Part shown: piece after piece, positions 9,625-19,190 of the stretch
Layout of the letters: each line of letters opens with the position of its first letter
Numbering within the stretch: the stretch's first letter is position 1
Source of the DNA: Corynebacterium rhinophilum
GTDB taxonomy: Bacteria > Actinomycetota > Actinomycetes > Mycobacteriales > Mycobacteriaceae
Direction: 5' to 3'
DNA length: 64,000 nucleotides
Assembly: GCF_030227225.1 (NCBI RefSeq)
Contig: NZ_JASPHQ010000008.1
Coordinates: 41,142 to 105,141 of the forward strand
The notes under the pieces: generated by a model
Database searches by the model: none
The model's input: the letters and a program-made list of their open reading frames with translations, nothing else
What the model was told of the DNA's origin: nothing
Position numbers and translations under genes: made by a program

Positions 9625-9837
9625 TTACGCCTCTCCAATCTCCATAATTAAGTCCCCGCCAATAACATCGCTAAAGTCTGCCACCGCTATGCGAGAAATC
9701 GTCCCCGGGCCTGGGGACACGACGGGCGATTCCAGCTTCGTCGCCTCAACGGTAGCTAGCTCTTGACCAGTGTTAATTCTCTCGCCTACGTCGACATGGC
9801 AGCGAACGATGCCCGCGAAGGGGGCGTAGATTTTCAT
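9625..9837 (-). CDS. Small biotin/lipoyl-attachment domain protein
   Basis: A 70-residue single-domain carrier of the biotinyl/lipoyl fold. The modification loop reads EATKLESP instead of the usual EAMKM; the lysine is kept but the preceding methionine is threonine. Family members carry biotin in acyl-CoA carboxylases, but a lone 70-residue carrier between recG and rsmD has no assigned enzyme partner here. The same small gene is found at this position in other corynebacteria and mycobacteria, to my knowledge. The function is uncertain. Confidence 0.8.
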   Translation of the reverse strand: MKIYAPFAGIVRCHVDVGERINTGQELATVEATKLESPVVSPGPGTISRIAVADFSDVIGGDLIMEIGEA

Positions 9838-9856
9838 ACCTATAGCCTATCCCCTC

Positions 9857-11989
9857 TTAGTTTTTCTCCAAGTATTCCTGCTCACTTTGGCTCAAATTGC
9901 GCGTCAGCTCTTCGGCCAACTGGGGATTGCGCTGGACCATTGCATACGCATCCACGTGAGTGCGCTCGACAATATCTTGGTCATCTGCAAGGTTGAGCAA
10001 CCGCAGCGTCCGGTGCGTGCCAGATTGCACCGCACCCAGGATATCGCCCTCGTGGCGTTGCCGAAGGTCTAATTCCGCAAGGTCAAACCCAGATGAAGTC
10101 TGGGCAATCTGGGTTATGCGCCGATACGAGGCCGAATTATCTTCCGCTTTCGTATGCATCAGACAAATCGATGCGTTCCCGCCGCGCCCTACGCGCCCGC
10201 GCAATTGGTGCAGCTGGGACACGCCGAAATTCTCTGCCTCTCGGATGAGCATGACCGTGGCGTTGGGAACATCGACGCCCACCTCGATGACCGTGGTCGA
10301 TACCAAGATATCGATCTCACCCCGGGCAAATGAGGTCATCACCTCATCCTTATTCGGCATCTTGCCGTGCAAGATATCTACCCGCAGTCCCTTAAACGGG
10401 CCGGCGGCAAGCTGTTCTGCCAATTCAAGCACGCCGCCCTCGCCTTCTATGCGCGGGCAGACGATATAGGCCTGGTGGCCATGCGCCACTTCCTCGCGGA
10501 TGCGCTCGAGCGCCCGCGCCACCCATATGGGCCGCCATTCCGCCACCACTGCGGACTGGATCGGCTTTCTCCCGCCGGGCAGCTCAGCGAGCGTCGATAC
10601 CGCGAGATCACCGAAAATCGTCATGGCGATGGTACGCGGGATGGGGGTTGCCGTCATGACCAAGACGTGGGGACTTATCCCCTCGCGCGTCTTAGAGCGC
10701 AGGCTATCGCGTTGCTCGACGCCAAAGCGGTGCTGCTCGTCCACGATCACCAACCCCAAATCGAAGAACTCAACCGATTCTTGAATGATGGCATGCGTGC
10801 CGATGACGATATTCGCCTCACCCGAGACGATATCCAGGAGGGCCTGGCGCTTCTCGGCGGTCCGCATGGAGCCGGTTAAGAGCACAACCTTGACACCTTC
10901 TGGAACCGACGTGCCAATAGAGGCCGCGTGCTGGGAAGCCAAAACCTCGGTGGGAGCAAGCAGCGCCGCTTGGCTCCCGGCATCGATGGCCTGCAGCATG
11001 GCGCAGGTGGCGACCATCGTTTTTCCCGAGCCCACCTCGCCCTGCAACAGGCGCATCATGGGTAAGGAGCCAGACAGGTCATCGTCGATCTCAGTGATGA
11101 CCCTGCGCTGGCCTTGCGTGAGCTCAAAGGGCAGGTGGGTCAATAACTCTTCGCGGAAGCCGCCCAAAATAGCGGGCATCGTCGGCGCCGTGTGCGCGTG
11201 CGCATCGCGTTGGCGCAGCGCCATGACCAAGCCAATGGAGAGCGCCTCGTTGTACTTGAGGCGCTGGATCGCGCGCTGTGGGCCAGCCGCGCCGGGCTCA
11301 TGGATTTCGCGCACCGCTTGGTCCAGGCTGATAATCATCTGCTGATCTAAAGGTTCCCGGATGGTTGGGGTGTGCGAGAGCACGTAGTGGATGGCCCCCA
11401 TGAGGTACCACGAGGTGATCTTTGCCGTGGCGGGGTATACCGGTATCCATTCCCTCTCGAGCAATAATTTATCGAGTCGGCCGAATTGGGATAGGTTGCG
11501 CAGGGATCCGGTTGCCTTCTGCGGCTTTTTCTTTCCCGTCGCTGGCGCCTGTTCGCGGTAGGCGGCGAGTTCCCCGTCTGGGCGCCCGAAGGCATCGATT
11601 TCTACGAAATCCGGCTGCTGTAGCTGGGGCTGTTGACGGAAGTATTTTAATTTCCCGCTCATCATCACCCGCTGCCCGCGGTGGAGCATGCGCAAGACGT
11701 ACATGGCGTTAAAGAACGTGGCGATGATATGGCCATCGAGTTGGACGTTGATGATAGTCGTCTTGCCCGTATCGCGGGTTGTTATTCCCGTTACGGTTCC
11801 GGTGACGGTGACGATATCGCCCTCGGCGGCATCGCCAAGCCCCACGTCTTGATTATGGCGAATGTAATCGCGCGGATAGTGCGCTAAGAGTTCCCCGCAG
11901 GTCTTATATCCCAACGCTTTGGTGATCTTCGTGGCGTCTTTTTTATCCAGTACCTCGGTCAGAGGGCGGTCATCCTGCCAGCCAAGCAT
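9857..11989 (-). CDS. recG: ATP-dependent DNA helicase RecG
   Basis: A 710-residue superfamily-2 helicase that reverses stalled replication forks and processes branched DNA. The wedge (OB-fold) domain occupies the first 200 residues. The helicase core has Walker A GEVGSGKT near 314, the DEQHRFG box (motif II) near 413, VMTATPIPRT (motif III), and QLRGRVGRGG (motif VI) near 590. The start is two bases downstream of the DAK2 gene's stop, within the same minus-strand operon. Confidence 0.97.
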   Translation of the reverse strand: MLGWQDDRPLTEVLDKKDATKITKALGYKTCGELLAHYPRDYIRHNQDVGLGDAAEGDIVTVTGTVTGITTRDTGKTTIINVQLDGHIIATFFNAMYVLRMLHRGQRVMMSGKLKYFRQQPQLQQPDFVEIDAFGRPDGELAAYREQAPATGKKKPQKATGSLRNLSQFGRLDKLLLEREWIPVYPATAKITSWYLMGAIHYVLSHTPTIREPLDQQMIISLDQAVREIHEPGAAGPQRAIQRLKYNEALSIGLVMALRQRDAHAHTAPTMPAILGGFREELLTHLPFELTQGQRRVITEIDDDLSGSLPMMRLLQGEVGSGKTMVATCAMLQAIDAGSQAALLAPTEVLASQHAASIGTSVPEGVKVVLLTGSMRTAEKRQALLDIVSGEANIVIGTHAIIQESVEFFDLGLVIVDEQHRFGVEQRDSLRSKTREGISPHVLVMTATPIPRTIAMTIFGDLAVSTLAELPGGRKPIQSAVVAEWRPIWVARALERIREEVAHGHQAYIVCPRIEGEGGVLELAEQLAAGPFKGLRVDILHGKMPNKDEVMTSFARGEIDILVSTTVIEVGVDVPNATVMLIREAENFGVSQLHQLRGRVGRGGNASICLMHTKAEDNSASYRRITQIAQTSSGFDLAELDLRQRHEGDILGAVQSGTHRTLRLLNLADDQDIVERTHVDAYAMVQRNPQLAEELTRNLSQSEQEYLEKN

Positions 11990-11991
11990 CG

Positions 11992-13344
11992 CTATTCCAC
12001 CCCAATCTCGGTGGGAATATCCGGCACCTGCAAGGCCACCACATCGACGCCGAGCTCTGCCGCCAATTCTTCTTGCGAGATGTTAAGCGGGCTAATGACC
12101 GTGACCTGTTCCCCGCCCGCAGCAAGCAGCTGGCGGCACATCTGCGCGATGGCTAATTCAGATTCTTCTGCTGGGTGCGCCACCCGCATCGACTGCGCCG
12201 CATCACGCATGGATTCTACGACCGCGGCGGTATCCGCATTATCCGGCTCATAGACGGAGATGGCGGCTAGCCCCGCCGCAAGGGAAGAAATCTCCACGGT
12301 ATGCGCTGCAGTTGCGTGTTCTTCTAGCCCGCTGGATAAAACGATGTCCTCGCCCGCCGCGTGGATGGTTTCTCCTGGTTCGACCACCGTAACCCCGGCG
12401 GACTGCACAAGCTCGGCCATGGGGCCGGCGGGCGCCGCAGCGTAGACGGTGCGCGTATGACCTTCGTCAGTGTTTTCTCGCTGAGCAGGGGCTTCCGGAA
12501 GGGCCTCTAGGCGCAGGTTGCTGACCGATCCAGCGGCAAAGGCGGTTTCGATGACCGCACCGGCCTGGGTGGAATGGATGTGGATGGAGGCGCTATCTTC
12601 GCCTGCCTGCGCGATGACCAAGCTCGTGCCCAAGGGAGCAATCTTCTCCTTCAGTACCGCGCTATCGCCTTCGAAAAAGAAGACCACCTCAAGTTCGGTG
12701 ACTGTCTCCGGCATGGATTCGGGCGAGTGGCTGGTCGTGCCCTCGATTTCTGCAAGGAGGGTTTCTAAAAGGATGACCAGGCCGGCACCGCCAGCATCTA
12801 CCACCCCAGCCGCGCGCAACTCTGGCAGCTGCGAGGGTGTTTCCGCTAGCGCTGTGCGGGCGGCGGAAATAGTATCCGCTACGACGCCGTGAAAACTGGA
12901 ATTAGGTTGCCGCGCGGTGCTTTCCGCTGTTTCTGCGGCGCATCGCAGTACGGTAATAACCGTTCCTTCCACCGGTTCCGCAATCGCGCGGTCCACGAGC
13001 TCTACCGCATGCATAAGCGAAGCTGCAAAGATGGCGCCATCGATGGTGGAATCCACGGTGGCCTCCGCTACTCCGCGCAGGACCTGCGAGAGCACCATCC
13101 CGGAATTTCCCCGTGCCCCGCGCACGGCCCCCATGGCTAGCGCAGCCGCAATGTCGCCGTCGGCCTTTTCCACCTCGGCGACGGCGGCTTCCATGGTGTG
13201 CGCCATATTCGAGCCGGTATCTGAATCCGGCACTGGGAAGACGTTGAGCGCGTTAATTTCGGCGCGCCGATGGGAAAGCTCGCCTACAGCGCGGTGCGCC
13301 CAATTGCGCAATCCGTGAGCGTCCAGCGTGCTGGGATATGACAT
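11992..13344 (-). CDS. DAK2-domain (FakA-like) protein
   Basis: A protein of about 450 residues. The N-terminal dihydroxyacetone-kinase-type nucleotide-binding domain has NVFPVPDSDTGSNM, with the metal-binding aspartates, and ARGNSGMVLSQ. The C-terminal part resembles the FakA middle and C-terminal regions. FakA with FakB phosphorylates fatty acids in Firmicutes; no FakB is in this window, so the substrate is open. ATG codons at 13350 and 13344 are possible, and neither has a clear ribosome site. The ung stop lies just upstream. Confidence 0.85.
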   Translation of the reverse strand: MSYPSTLDAHGLRNWAHRAVGELSHRRAEINALNVFPVPDSDTGSNMAHTMEAAVAEVEKADGDIAAALAMGAVRGARGNSGMVLSQVLRGVAEATVDSTIDGAIFAASLMHAVELVDRAIAEPVEGTVITVLRCAAETAESTARQPNSSFHGVVADTISAARTALAETPSQLPELRAAGVVDAGGAGLVILLETLLAEIEGTTSHSPESMPETVTELEVVFFFEGDSAVLKEKIAPLGTSLVIAQAGEDSASIHIHSTQAGAVIETAFAAGSVSNLRLEALPEAPAQRENTDEGHTRTVYAAAPAGPMAELVQSAGVTVVEPGETIHAAGEDIVLSSGLEEHATAAHTVEISSLAAGLAAISVYEPDNADTAAVVESMRDAAQSMRVAHPAEESELAIAQMCRQLLAAGGEQVTVISPLNISQEELAAELGVDVVALQVPDIPTEIGVE

Positions 13345-13354
13345 GCGCAATAGT

Positions 13355-13993
13355 TTACAAGTCCCACGCTATCTCCCGCGCGCCTTGGTCCCGCAAATGG
13401 GCGTTTGCCCGGGAAAATGGGCGGGAGCCAAAGAACCCGCGGCTGGCTGAAAGCGGCGAAGGGTGCGGGGAGGTAATGCAGGGAACATCGGGAAGGAAGC
13501 GCTCGCAGGATTGGGCATCGCGGCCCCATAAAATCGCGACCATCGGGGTGCGGTTGAGGGCGCGGATGGCGGCCTCGGTCACCTCTTCCCAGCCAATACG
13601 CCGGTGCGAACCCGCCTGGCCCGGTGCCACGGTCAGCACCCTGTTAAGGAGCAAGACTCCCTGGTCGGCCCAGGCGCTTAGATCGCCGTCCTCACGCCCG
13701 CGAACGCCCACATCGTCATACAGCTCGCGGTAAATATTGACCAAGGACCTCGGGGGCTTGACCCCCGGCTTGGTGGAAAAGGCCATCCCCATCGCGTGGC
13801 CCGGGGTGGGATAGGGGTCTTGGCCAACGATGAGCACGCGGACATCGCCAAGCGGCATCTGCAATGCCCTGCACACGTCTTCTGCCGGCGGCAGGTAATC
13901 CTGGTTGTCCAGCGCATGAGAAATACGTGGCCACTGCTGCTCCAGCACCGGCGCGAGAACCGGTTCCCACGAGGGATGGTAAGTCGGGTGCAT
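13355..13993 (-). CDS. ung: Uracil-DNA glycosylase
   Basis: Family-1 UDG of about 212 residues that removes uracil from DNA. The catalytic water-activating motif [13 protein letters not shown] is near residue 57, and the DNA-minor-groove motif [16 protein letters not shown], containing the essential His, is near 178. The ATG at 13993 lies two bases after the thiL stop, which supports this start over a longer frame and indicates coupling. Confidence 0.97.
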   Translation of the reverse strand: MHPTYHPSWEPVLAPVLEQQWPRISHALDNQDYLPPAEDVCRALQMPLGDVRVLIVGQDPYPTPGHAMGMAFSTKPGVKPPRSLVNIYRELYDDVGVRGREDGDLSAWADQGVLLLNRVLTVAPGQAGSHRRIGWEEVTEAAIRALNRTPMVAILWGRDAQSCERFLPDVPCITSPHPSPLSASRGFFGSRPFSRANAHLRDQGAREIAWDL

Positions 13994-13995
13994 AT

Positions 13996-14952
13996 CTAAA
14001 ATCCTGCCCACCCTTCTGCATAACGGGGTTGTTTACCGCCCACCGTAACGCCGCTGCCGCGCGAGACGGTGCCGATTTCCCGGAAACCTGAAGGCGCTTG
14101 CTTTGCGGTAGTTCCGATCAGGGTATGGTCCTCGCCGCCGGCAAGGATCCACTCCCACGGATCGCATTCGAGGACGGCGGCCGCGGCGTGCAGGAGTGGA
14201 TCGGGCTGGATGGCATCAGCATCCAAATCAATGTGTACACCAGAGCGCTGCGCCATGGTCCCACAGTCTTGGATGAGGCCATCGGAATTATCGGTCATGG
14301 CCGTAACCTCGGCGGCGCGGGCGATAACACCGCGGCCGGGGCTGAGCCACGGGGCGCATTGGGCATCAATAAGCGGGTATAAATCCGCATGCTCTGCCGG
14401 CAGATCGCGGCCAAAGCGCTGCAGCAAGGACAAGCCGGCCGCGGCGTGGCCAATCGCTCCGTGGGCCACGACCTTCTGGCCCGCGCGCGCCGCATCAAGG
14501 GTCAACGCGGCCCGGCTGCCGCCCAGAAAGCCAATGGCAGTGATGTTGATGACCAGCAAGTCTGATTTCGTAATATCTCCGCCCACCAGCTCAGCGTTGT
14601 AGAAAGAGCAATGCTCGGCGATGCCCCTGGCCACACCCCTGACAAAACTCACCGGCGTATCCCCCGGTGCGGCGATGGCTAAAAGCGCCGCCACTGGGCG
14701 CGCTCCCATGGCTTCAATATCGGCGAAGTTGCGCAGGATGGCCTTCTTGCCAATTTCGCGCGGGGTGGACCATTCCCGCAAGAAGTGCCGGCCATCTACC
14801 ATCAAATCGGTAGAGGCCACTGTGCGTGAATTAGGCGGTGCCCCGAAAAGCACAGCAGCATCATCGCCATTCAAACTGCTGGGGGCAGCCGCGGTAATTT
14901 CTCGAATCACCGCCTGCTCCCCCACGTCTGCGAGAGTCTGACTTAAGTTCAC
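13996..14952 (-). CDS. thiL: Thiamine-monophosphate kinase
   Basis: Last step of thiamine diphosphate synthesis (thiamine phosphate to diphosphate). About 318 residues. The N-terminus has [10 protein letters not shown] and the metal/ATP motif [16 protein letters not shown] and [10 protein letters not shown] follow. A GTG at 14952 with GAAAGGA six bases upstream is chosen. The frame is open further but would then run over the divergent DUF3515 gene. Only 28 bases separate the two divergent starts, so their promoters must overlap or lie in each other's leader. Confidence 0.95.
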   Translation of the reverse strand: MNLSQTLADVGEQAVIREITAAAPSSLNGDDAAVLFGAPPNSRTVASTDLMVDGRHFLREWSTPREIGKKAILRNFADIEAMGARPVAALLAIAAPGDTPVSFVRGVARGIAEHCSFYNAELVGGDITKSDLLVINITAIGFLGGSRAALTLDAARAGQKVVAHGAIGHAAAGLSLLQRFGRDLPAEHADLYPLIDAQCAPWLSPGRGVIARAAEVTAMTDNSDGLIQDCGTMAQRSGVHIDLDADAIQPDPLLHAAAAVLECDPWEWILAGGEDHTLIGTTAKQAPSGFREIGTVSRGSGVTVGGKQPRYAEGWAGF

Positions 14953-14980
14953 CGGCGTCCTTTCGATAAAATGAGCCCCT

Positions 14981-15880
14981 ATGACATCCCAATTTAACCG
15001 CACCGCGATCTTCATTTCACTTGGGTTGTCCATAGTGATGGTTTTAGCGGTCCTTTTCGGCGCGAAATACGTATTCACAAACACGGCCAAGGCCCCCGTG
15101 GCGGTCTCCCCGGTCGATTCCCCGGAGGCCGATTCGCAGGCATGCACGGACTTTGTGCATGCGCTTCCCGATGAAGCCATGGGCCAACCGCGCGCCGATA
15201 TTGCAGAACCCGTCCCCGCTGGCGTTGCCGCCTGGGCCGCCAGTTCCCAAGAAAAGGTGACGGCGCGCTGCGGTGTTGCCATGCCTTTCCAGTACACCGA
15301 TTACTCCACCACGCAAGATATCGACGGTGAGCAGTGGTTCAAGGTCAAGGATGCGACCTCTGGCTCCAACCTCTCTACCTGGTACTCGACCCAGCGCTTT
15401 CCCGTCGTGGCAGTAACGACCTTTAATGACGAAAAACCGCAGGACCTCAACGAGGCCGTTGCCACCTTGGAGAATAAGCCAGCGGAGACCCACCCTGCCC
15501 CATTGCGCAATCTGAAACCGGCAAAAAATGACCGCTGCGCCGCGGTAGAAAAGGCATTACCGGATGAGATTGCTGATGGCTACCACCGCCGCGATGTAGA
15601 CGATGAGGACACCTACGTGTGGAGCTCTGAGGGGTACGAGGATATCGTCGCGCGCTGTGGCGTCGCCCAGCCAGAAAACTACGAGGCGGGCGTGCAGCTC
15701 CAGCAGGTCAACGATATCGCCTGGTTTGAGGATACGACCTTGGCGCAAGGCACGACTGCGGGAACCTGGTTTGCGCTAGGCCACGAGAATTACCTGGCGC
15801 TGCACGCCCCGCAGGATTCCGCGCAGGCAGCATTGGTGGCCCTCAGCGATATCACCGCGGAGCACATTCCAGAAAGGTAA
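14981..15880 (+). CDS. DUF3515 family envelope protein with duplicated domain
   Basis: A 299-residue protein with one N-terminal membrane anchor (about residues 10-30) and a periplasm-facing remainder. The domain occurs twice. Copy one (about 45-165) begins ACTDFVHALPDEA and has ARCGVAMP; copy two (about 185-295) begins RCAAVEKALPDEIA and has ARCGVAQP. Each copy contains paired cysteines that could form a disulphide. Known corynebacterial and mycobacterial members are about half this length. The function is unknown; the position by thiL and ddl matches Rv2979c-Rv2981c territory. Confidence 0.8.
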   Translation: MTSQFNRTAIFISLGLSIVMVLAVLFGAKYVFTNTAKAPVAVSPVDSPEADSQACTDFVHALPDEAMGQPRADIAEPVPAGVAAWAASSQEKVTARCGVAMPFQYTDYSTTQDIDGEQWFKVKDATSGSNLSTWYSTQRFPVVAVTTFNDEKPQDLNEAVATLENKPAETHPAPLRNLKPAKNDRCAAVEKALPDEIADGYHRRDVDDEDTYVWSSEGYEDIVARCGVAQPENYEAGVQLQQVNDIAWFEDTTLAQGTTAGTWFALGHENYLALHAPQDSAQAALVALSDITAEHIPER

Positions 15881-15894
15881 AACCAGCGTGACTG

Positions 15895-15925
15895 CCGTAC
15901 CGCGACGTTACGCGGTACGGGCTTT
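15895..15925 (+). terminator. Intrinsic terminator of the DUF3515 gene
   Basis: CCGTACCGCG and CGCGGTACGG form a perfect 10-bp stem with a six-base loop, followed by GCTTT. The sequence overlaps the ddl stop codon. A second copy of CGCGGTACGG lies at 15927-15936 inside the ddl end, allowing an alternative fold that could serve ddl. Confidence 0.7.
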
Positions 15926-16991
15926 ACGCGGTACGGACTTGGGCGCGGGCAATGAGGACCTCAAGCAGCGTGGGATAATCCACGCCAGAGGCCGCCAACA
16001 CCTGCGGGTACATGGAAATCGGCGTAAATCCCGGCAGGGTGTTTACCTCATTGATGTACAGGCCTTCTTCGGTGACGAAGAAATCCACGCGGGACAGGCC
16101 TGCGCAGTTGAGCGCCCTAAAGGCCCGAATCGCCATTTCGCGCAATTGCGCCGTGAGTTCTTCTGGGAAAGGCGCGGGAATCTGGGCCGTGACCACGTTA
16201 TCTAGGTACTTGGTCTCAAAACCATAGAAGCCCTCATCGGAATCATCTATGCCCTTGAGCAGGGCCGGCACTGAGGCAATCAGCTCGCCATCCGGGTATT
16301 GCAGGACGCCGACTTCCACCTCGCGGCCGACGATCTCTGGCTCGACCAAAATCTTGTCATCGTCTTCCAGGGCAATGCGTACAGCTTCTGGGAATTCTGC
16401 CCAGTCGCTCACCTTGGATACTCCAATTGAAGAGCCCCCGCGGGCGGGTTTGACGAAGACCGGCAGGCCGAGGCTGTCTTTTTCCTCTGCGGTTAATTCC
16501 GTTCGCCCTTGGACAATAACCTCTGGTGCCACTGGCAGGCCCGCTGCGGATAGAATCTTCTTAGTAAATTCCTTGTCCATTCCCACCGAGGACGCCAATA
16601 CACCAGGGCCCACATAAGGGATGCCGGAGAGCTCAAAAAGCCCCTGCATGGTGCCGTCTTCGCCATAAGGTCCATGGAGAATAGGAAAGATAACGTCGAC
16701 CTGGGCATACAGCGATCCATTACTAATCGTGCGGATTTCGCCCTTGCGCGAAGGATCCGCAGAAAGCGCCAATTCCGTGCCGCGCTTGACCTCAGGCATG
16801 ACGCCATCGACGATTTCTAGCCCCTCGGTATCGCCCGGCGTCCACGTGCCCTCGCGCGTAATGCCGATGGGCACCACCTCGAATTTTTCCGGATCGAGGT
16901 GCTTCATAATTGCGCCTGCAGATACGCAGGACACGGAGTGCTCGGTACTGCGGCCACCGTAAAGGACGGCCACGCGGGTCTTTTCAGTCAT
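15924..16991 (-). CDS. ddl: D-alanine--D-alanine ligase
   Basis: ATP-grasp ligase of 355 residues that makes D-Ala-D-Ala for peptidoglycan. The N-terminus VAVLYGGRSTEHSVS is characteristic. HGPYGEDGTMQG, the ATP-binding VKPARGGSSIGVS and the C-terminal NEVNTLPGFTPISMYP with metal ligands are all present. It lies 22 bases after gpsA, the same order as gpsA-ddlA in M. tuberculosis. Confidence 0.97.
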   Translation of the reverse strand: MTEKTRVAVLYGGRSTEHSVSCVSAGAIMKHLDPEKFEVVPIGITREGTWTPGDTEGLEIVDGVMPEVKRGTELALSADPSRKGEIRTISNGSLYAQVDVIFPILHGPYGEDGTMQGLFELSGIPYVGPGVLASSVGMDKEFTKKILSAAGLPVAPEVIVQGRTELTAEEKDSLGLPVFVKPARGGSSIGVSKVSDWAEFPEAVRIALEDDDKILVEPEIVGREVEVGVLQYPDGELIASVPALLKGIDDSDEGFYGFETKYLDNVVTAQIPAPFPEELTAQLREMAIRAFRALNCAGLSRVDFFVTEEGLYINEVNTLPGFTPISMYPQVLAASGVDYPTLLEVLIARAQVRTA

Positions 16992-17013
16992 GGGCGATAA
17001 TTTTACCTTTCTG

Positions 17014-18012
17014 CTACTCCGACTTCTTGGAGCGACCCATAAGGGCGATAATCATATCGTCTACCGCCATTCCCTGATGGCACACACCGTAGACGGCTTC
17101 CGTAATGGGCATCTCTACCCCAGCCTGCTGGGCCAAGCGGAAGATGGAATCCGAAGAAAACACACCCTCTGCCACTTGGCCATTGGTGGCCGCCTTCGCT
17201 TCTTCAAGGCTACCACCTTGACCGAGGCGATAACCGAAGGTTCTATTGCGCGAGAGCGTGGAGTTACACGTGGCCACCAAATCGCCCAAACCCGCCAAGC
17301 CGGAAAAAGTGAAAGGCTCCGCGCCCAATGCCGTGCCAAGGCGGGTAATTTCCGCTAGGCCGCGGGTGATCATCGTGGCCATGGTGTTATTGCCCAGCCC
17401 CTTGCCTGAGGCCATGCCGCAGGCCAAGGCGATGACGTTTTTGCAAGCACCACCGATTTCAGCGCCGATGACATCGGTATTTGTGTAGGGCCGCAAGTAG
17501 GGTGCGGCGATGGCCGCCTGTACTGCCTTGGCGCGCTCTTCGTCAGTGCAGGCGATGACCGTAGCCGCAACCTGCCCCTGCGCTACTTCTTTAGCCAGGT
17601 TGGGTCCAGAAAGCACCGCTACTCGCTGTGGGTCCACGCCTGCCGCGTCCACGATGACTTCACTCATGCGCTTTAGCGTGCTGGTCTCTACGCCCTTGGA
17701 AATGGAAACCAGCGTGGAATCCTCAGGCAATGCGGGCGCCCACCGTTCCACGTTGACGCGCAGAGACTGCGATGGCACGCCGAAGACCACGATATCCGCG
17801 CCGGAAAGCGCCTCTGCTTCGTCGTGTGTGGCGCGCAGCGCCGCGGGAAGGTGAATATCCGGCAAATAATCCGGGTTGGTGTGCGTTTTATTGATCGCGT
17901 CCGCCAATTCGGTCCGTCGCGCCCACAGGGTGACATCATTTCCTGCGTCCGCGAATACCTTGGCCAGGGTGGTGCCCCAGGAACCGGCACCCATCACCGC
18001 TACATTTACCAT
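17014..18012 (-). CDS. gpsA: Glycerol-3-phosphate dehydrogenase [NAD(P)+]
   Basis: Makes sn-glycerol 3-phosphate for phospholipid synthesis. About 332 residues. The N-terminal Rossmann motif is [23 protein letters not shown] and the catalytic-lysine region [11 protein letters not shown] are visible. The ATG at 18012 has GGAGG six bases upstream. It is the first gene of the gpsA-ddl pair and is divergent from the MutT1-like gene, with 150 bases between. Confidence 0.97.
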   Translation of the reverse strand: MVNVAVMGAGSWGTTLAKVFADAGNDVTLWARRTELADAINKTHTNPDYLPDIHLPAALRATHDEAEALSGADIVVFGVPSQSLRVNVERWAPALPEDSTLVSISKGVETSTLKRMSEVIVDAAGVDPQRVAVLSGPNLAKEVAQGQVAATVIACTDEERAKAVQAAIAAPYLRPYTNTDVIGAEIGGACKNVIALACGMASGKGLGNNTMATMITRGLAEITRLGTALGAEPFTFSGLAGLGDLVATCNSTLSRNRTFGYRLGQGGSLEEAKAATNGQVAEGVFSSDSIFRLAQQAGVEMPITEAVYGVCHQGMAVDDMIIALMGRSKKSE

Positions 18013-18162
18013 GGCTTCCTCCAAACGTTTTTCCTATTATTTCCACCTTAAGGCATTTTTCACTCTGGGCGTGGCAAGGATGCGGCAGGGATCTCCCGCG
18101 TGGAACAATGATCATGAGGTTAATGCCGATTTTTAACTCACCGAAGAAAGGCACGAAAAGCT

Positions 18163-19161
18163 ATGCCGAGCGCGAAGAAGATGCACGAGACCGATAAAGA
18201 TAAAAAGTCCGAAAAATTCATTTCCGGCCGGCACCAAGAAATTCCGGTGGATCCCGCCAAAGAATTTCCCCGCACTACCCTTGCCGCCGGCGCGGTAGTT
18301 TGGCGCGGCGACGCCGCGAACCCTGAAATCGCACTCATCCACCGCCCGCATTATGACGATTGGTCCCTGCCCAAGGGAAAGGTGGACCCGGGCGAATCGC
18401 TGCCTACTACCGCGGCGCGGGAGATCGAGGAAGAAACTGGCTTTCACGTGCGCTTGGGCAAGTTGATTGGCAAGGTCACCTACCCCGTGCAGGGGCGCAC
18501 CAAGGTGGTCTATTACTGGGCGGCGTTCTACCTCAGCGGCACGTACACGCCCAATGATGAGACCGATGAGCTGCGCTGGGTTCCCATTGACCAGGCACAA
18601 CAGCTTTTGTCTTATGACGTTGACGCCGACGTCGTCGCCAAGGCACAAAAGCGTTTGCAGTTGGCCCCCACAACGCGGGTATTGTATGTGCGCCACGCCC
18701 ACGCCCATGACCGAAAGAAGTGGGAGGGCGATGACAACCTGCGGCCTTTGGATAAGAAGGGCCGCCGCCAAGCAGAAATGCTCGTGCCCATGCTGGCAGC
18801 CTTCCATCCCACCGCGATCTATTCCGCTCGCCCGCATCGGTGCCAGCAAACCGCCGCGCCGCTTGCCGATGAACTGGGTAAAGACATTGCCATTAATAAA
18901 GACTTTGGCGACGAGGCGTGGGAAAAGAACCCGGCGGCCGCCAAGAAGGCTTTCCGCCGCGTTGTAGAAGACGGCGGGGTGCCGGTCATTATCAGCCAAG
19001 GACAAACCATCCCCGGCATCATCGAGGATTTAGCGCCGCAATTCCTCAAGAAGCCGCAGGACGAATTGAAGTTTAAAAAGGCCTCGGTGTGGGTCTTGTC
19101 CTTCAATAACGGTGAATTAACCGGCGCCGATTATCTTCCCAGCCCCCTGCCGGTGCGCTAG
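18163..19161 (+). CDS. MutT1-like Nudix hydrolase fused to a histidine phosphatase domain
   Basis: A 332-residue two-domain protein. The Nudix domain (about 45-170) has the box GKVDPGESLPTTAAREIEEE. The C-terminal histidine-phosphatase domain begins at YVRHAHAHDR near 190. The same fusion is M. tuberculosis MutT1 (Rv2985), which degrades 8-oxo-GTP and Ap4A-type nucleotides, and the genomic position next to gpsA and leuCD is the same. Role in sanitising oxidised nucleotides is inferred from that homology. Confidence 0.92.
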   Translation: MPSAKKMHETDKDKKSEKFISGRHQEIPVDPAKEFPRTTLAAGAVVWRGDAANPEIALIHRPHYDDWSLPKGKVDPGESLPTTAAREIEEETGFHVRLGKLIGKVTYPVQGRTKVVYYWAAFYLSGTYTPNDETDELRWVPIDQAQQLLSYDVDADVVAKAQKRLQLAPTTRVLYVRHAHAHDRKKWEGDDNLRPLDKKGRRQAEMLVPMLAAFHPTAIYSARPHRCQQTAAPLADELGKDIAINKDFGDEAWEKNPAAAKKAFRRVVEDGGVPVIISQGQTIPGIIEDLAPQFLKKPQDELKFKKASVWVLSFNNGELTGADYLPSPLPVR

Positions 19162-19190
19162 ATAGCTTGAGCCGCGCGAGCCCCTAGCCC

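Noticed and set aside
14953-15297. N-terminal extension of thiL
   Set aside because: It would overlap the divergent DUF3515 gene and lacks ThiL similarity. GTG 14952 with a ribosome site is better.
18133-19005. A 290-codon minus-strand frame opposite the MutT1-like gene
   Set aside because: No domain, and the plus-strand frame has intact Nudix and phosphatase motifs.
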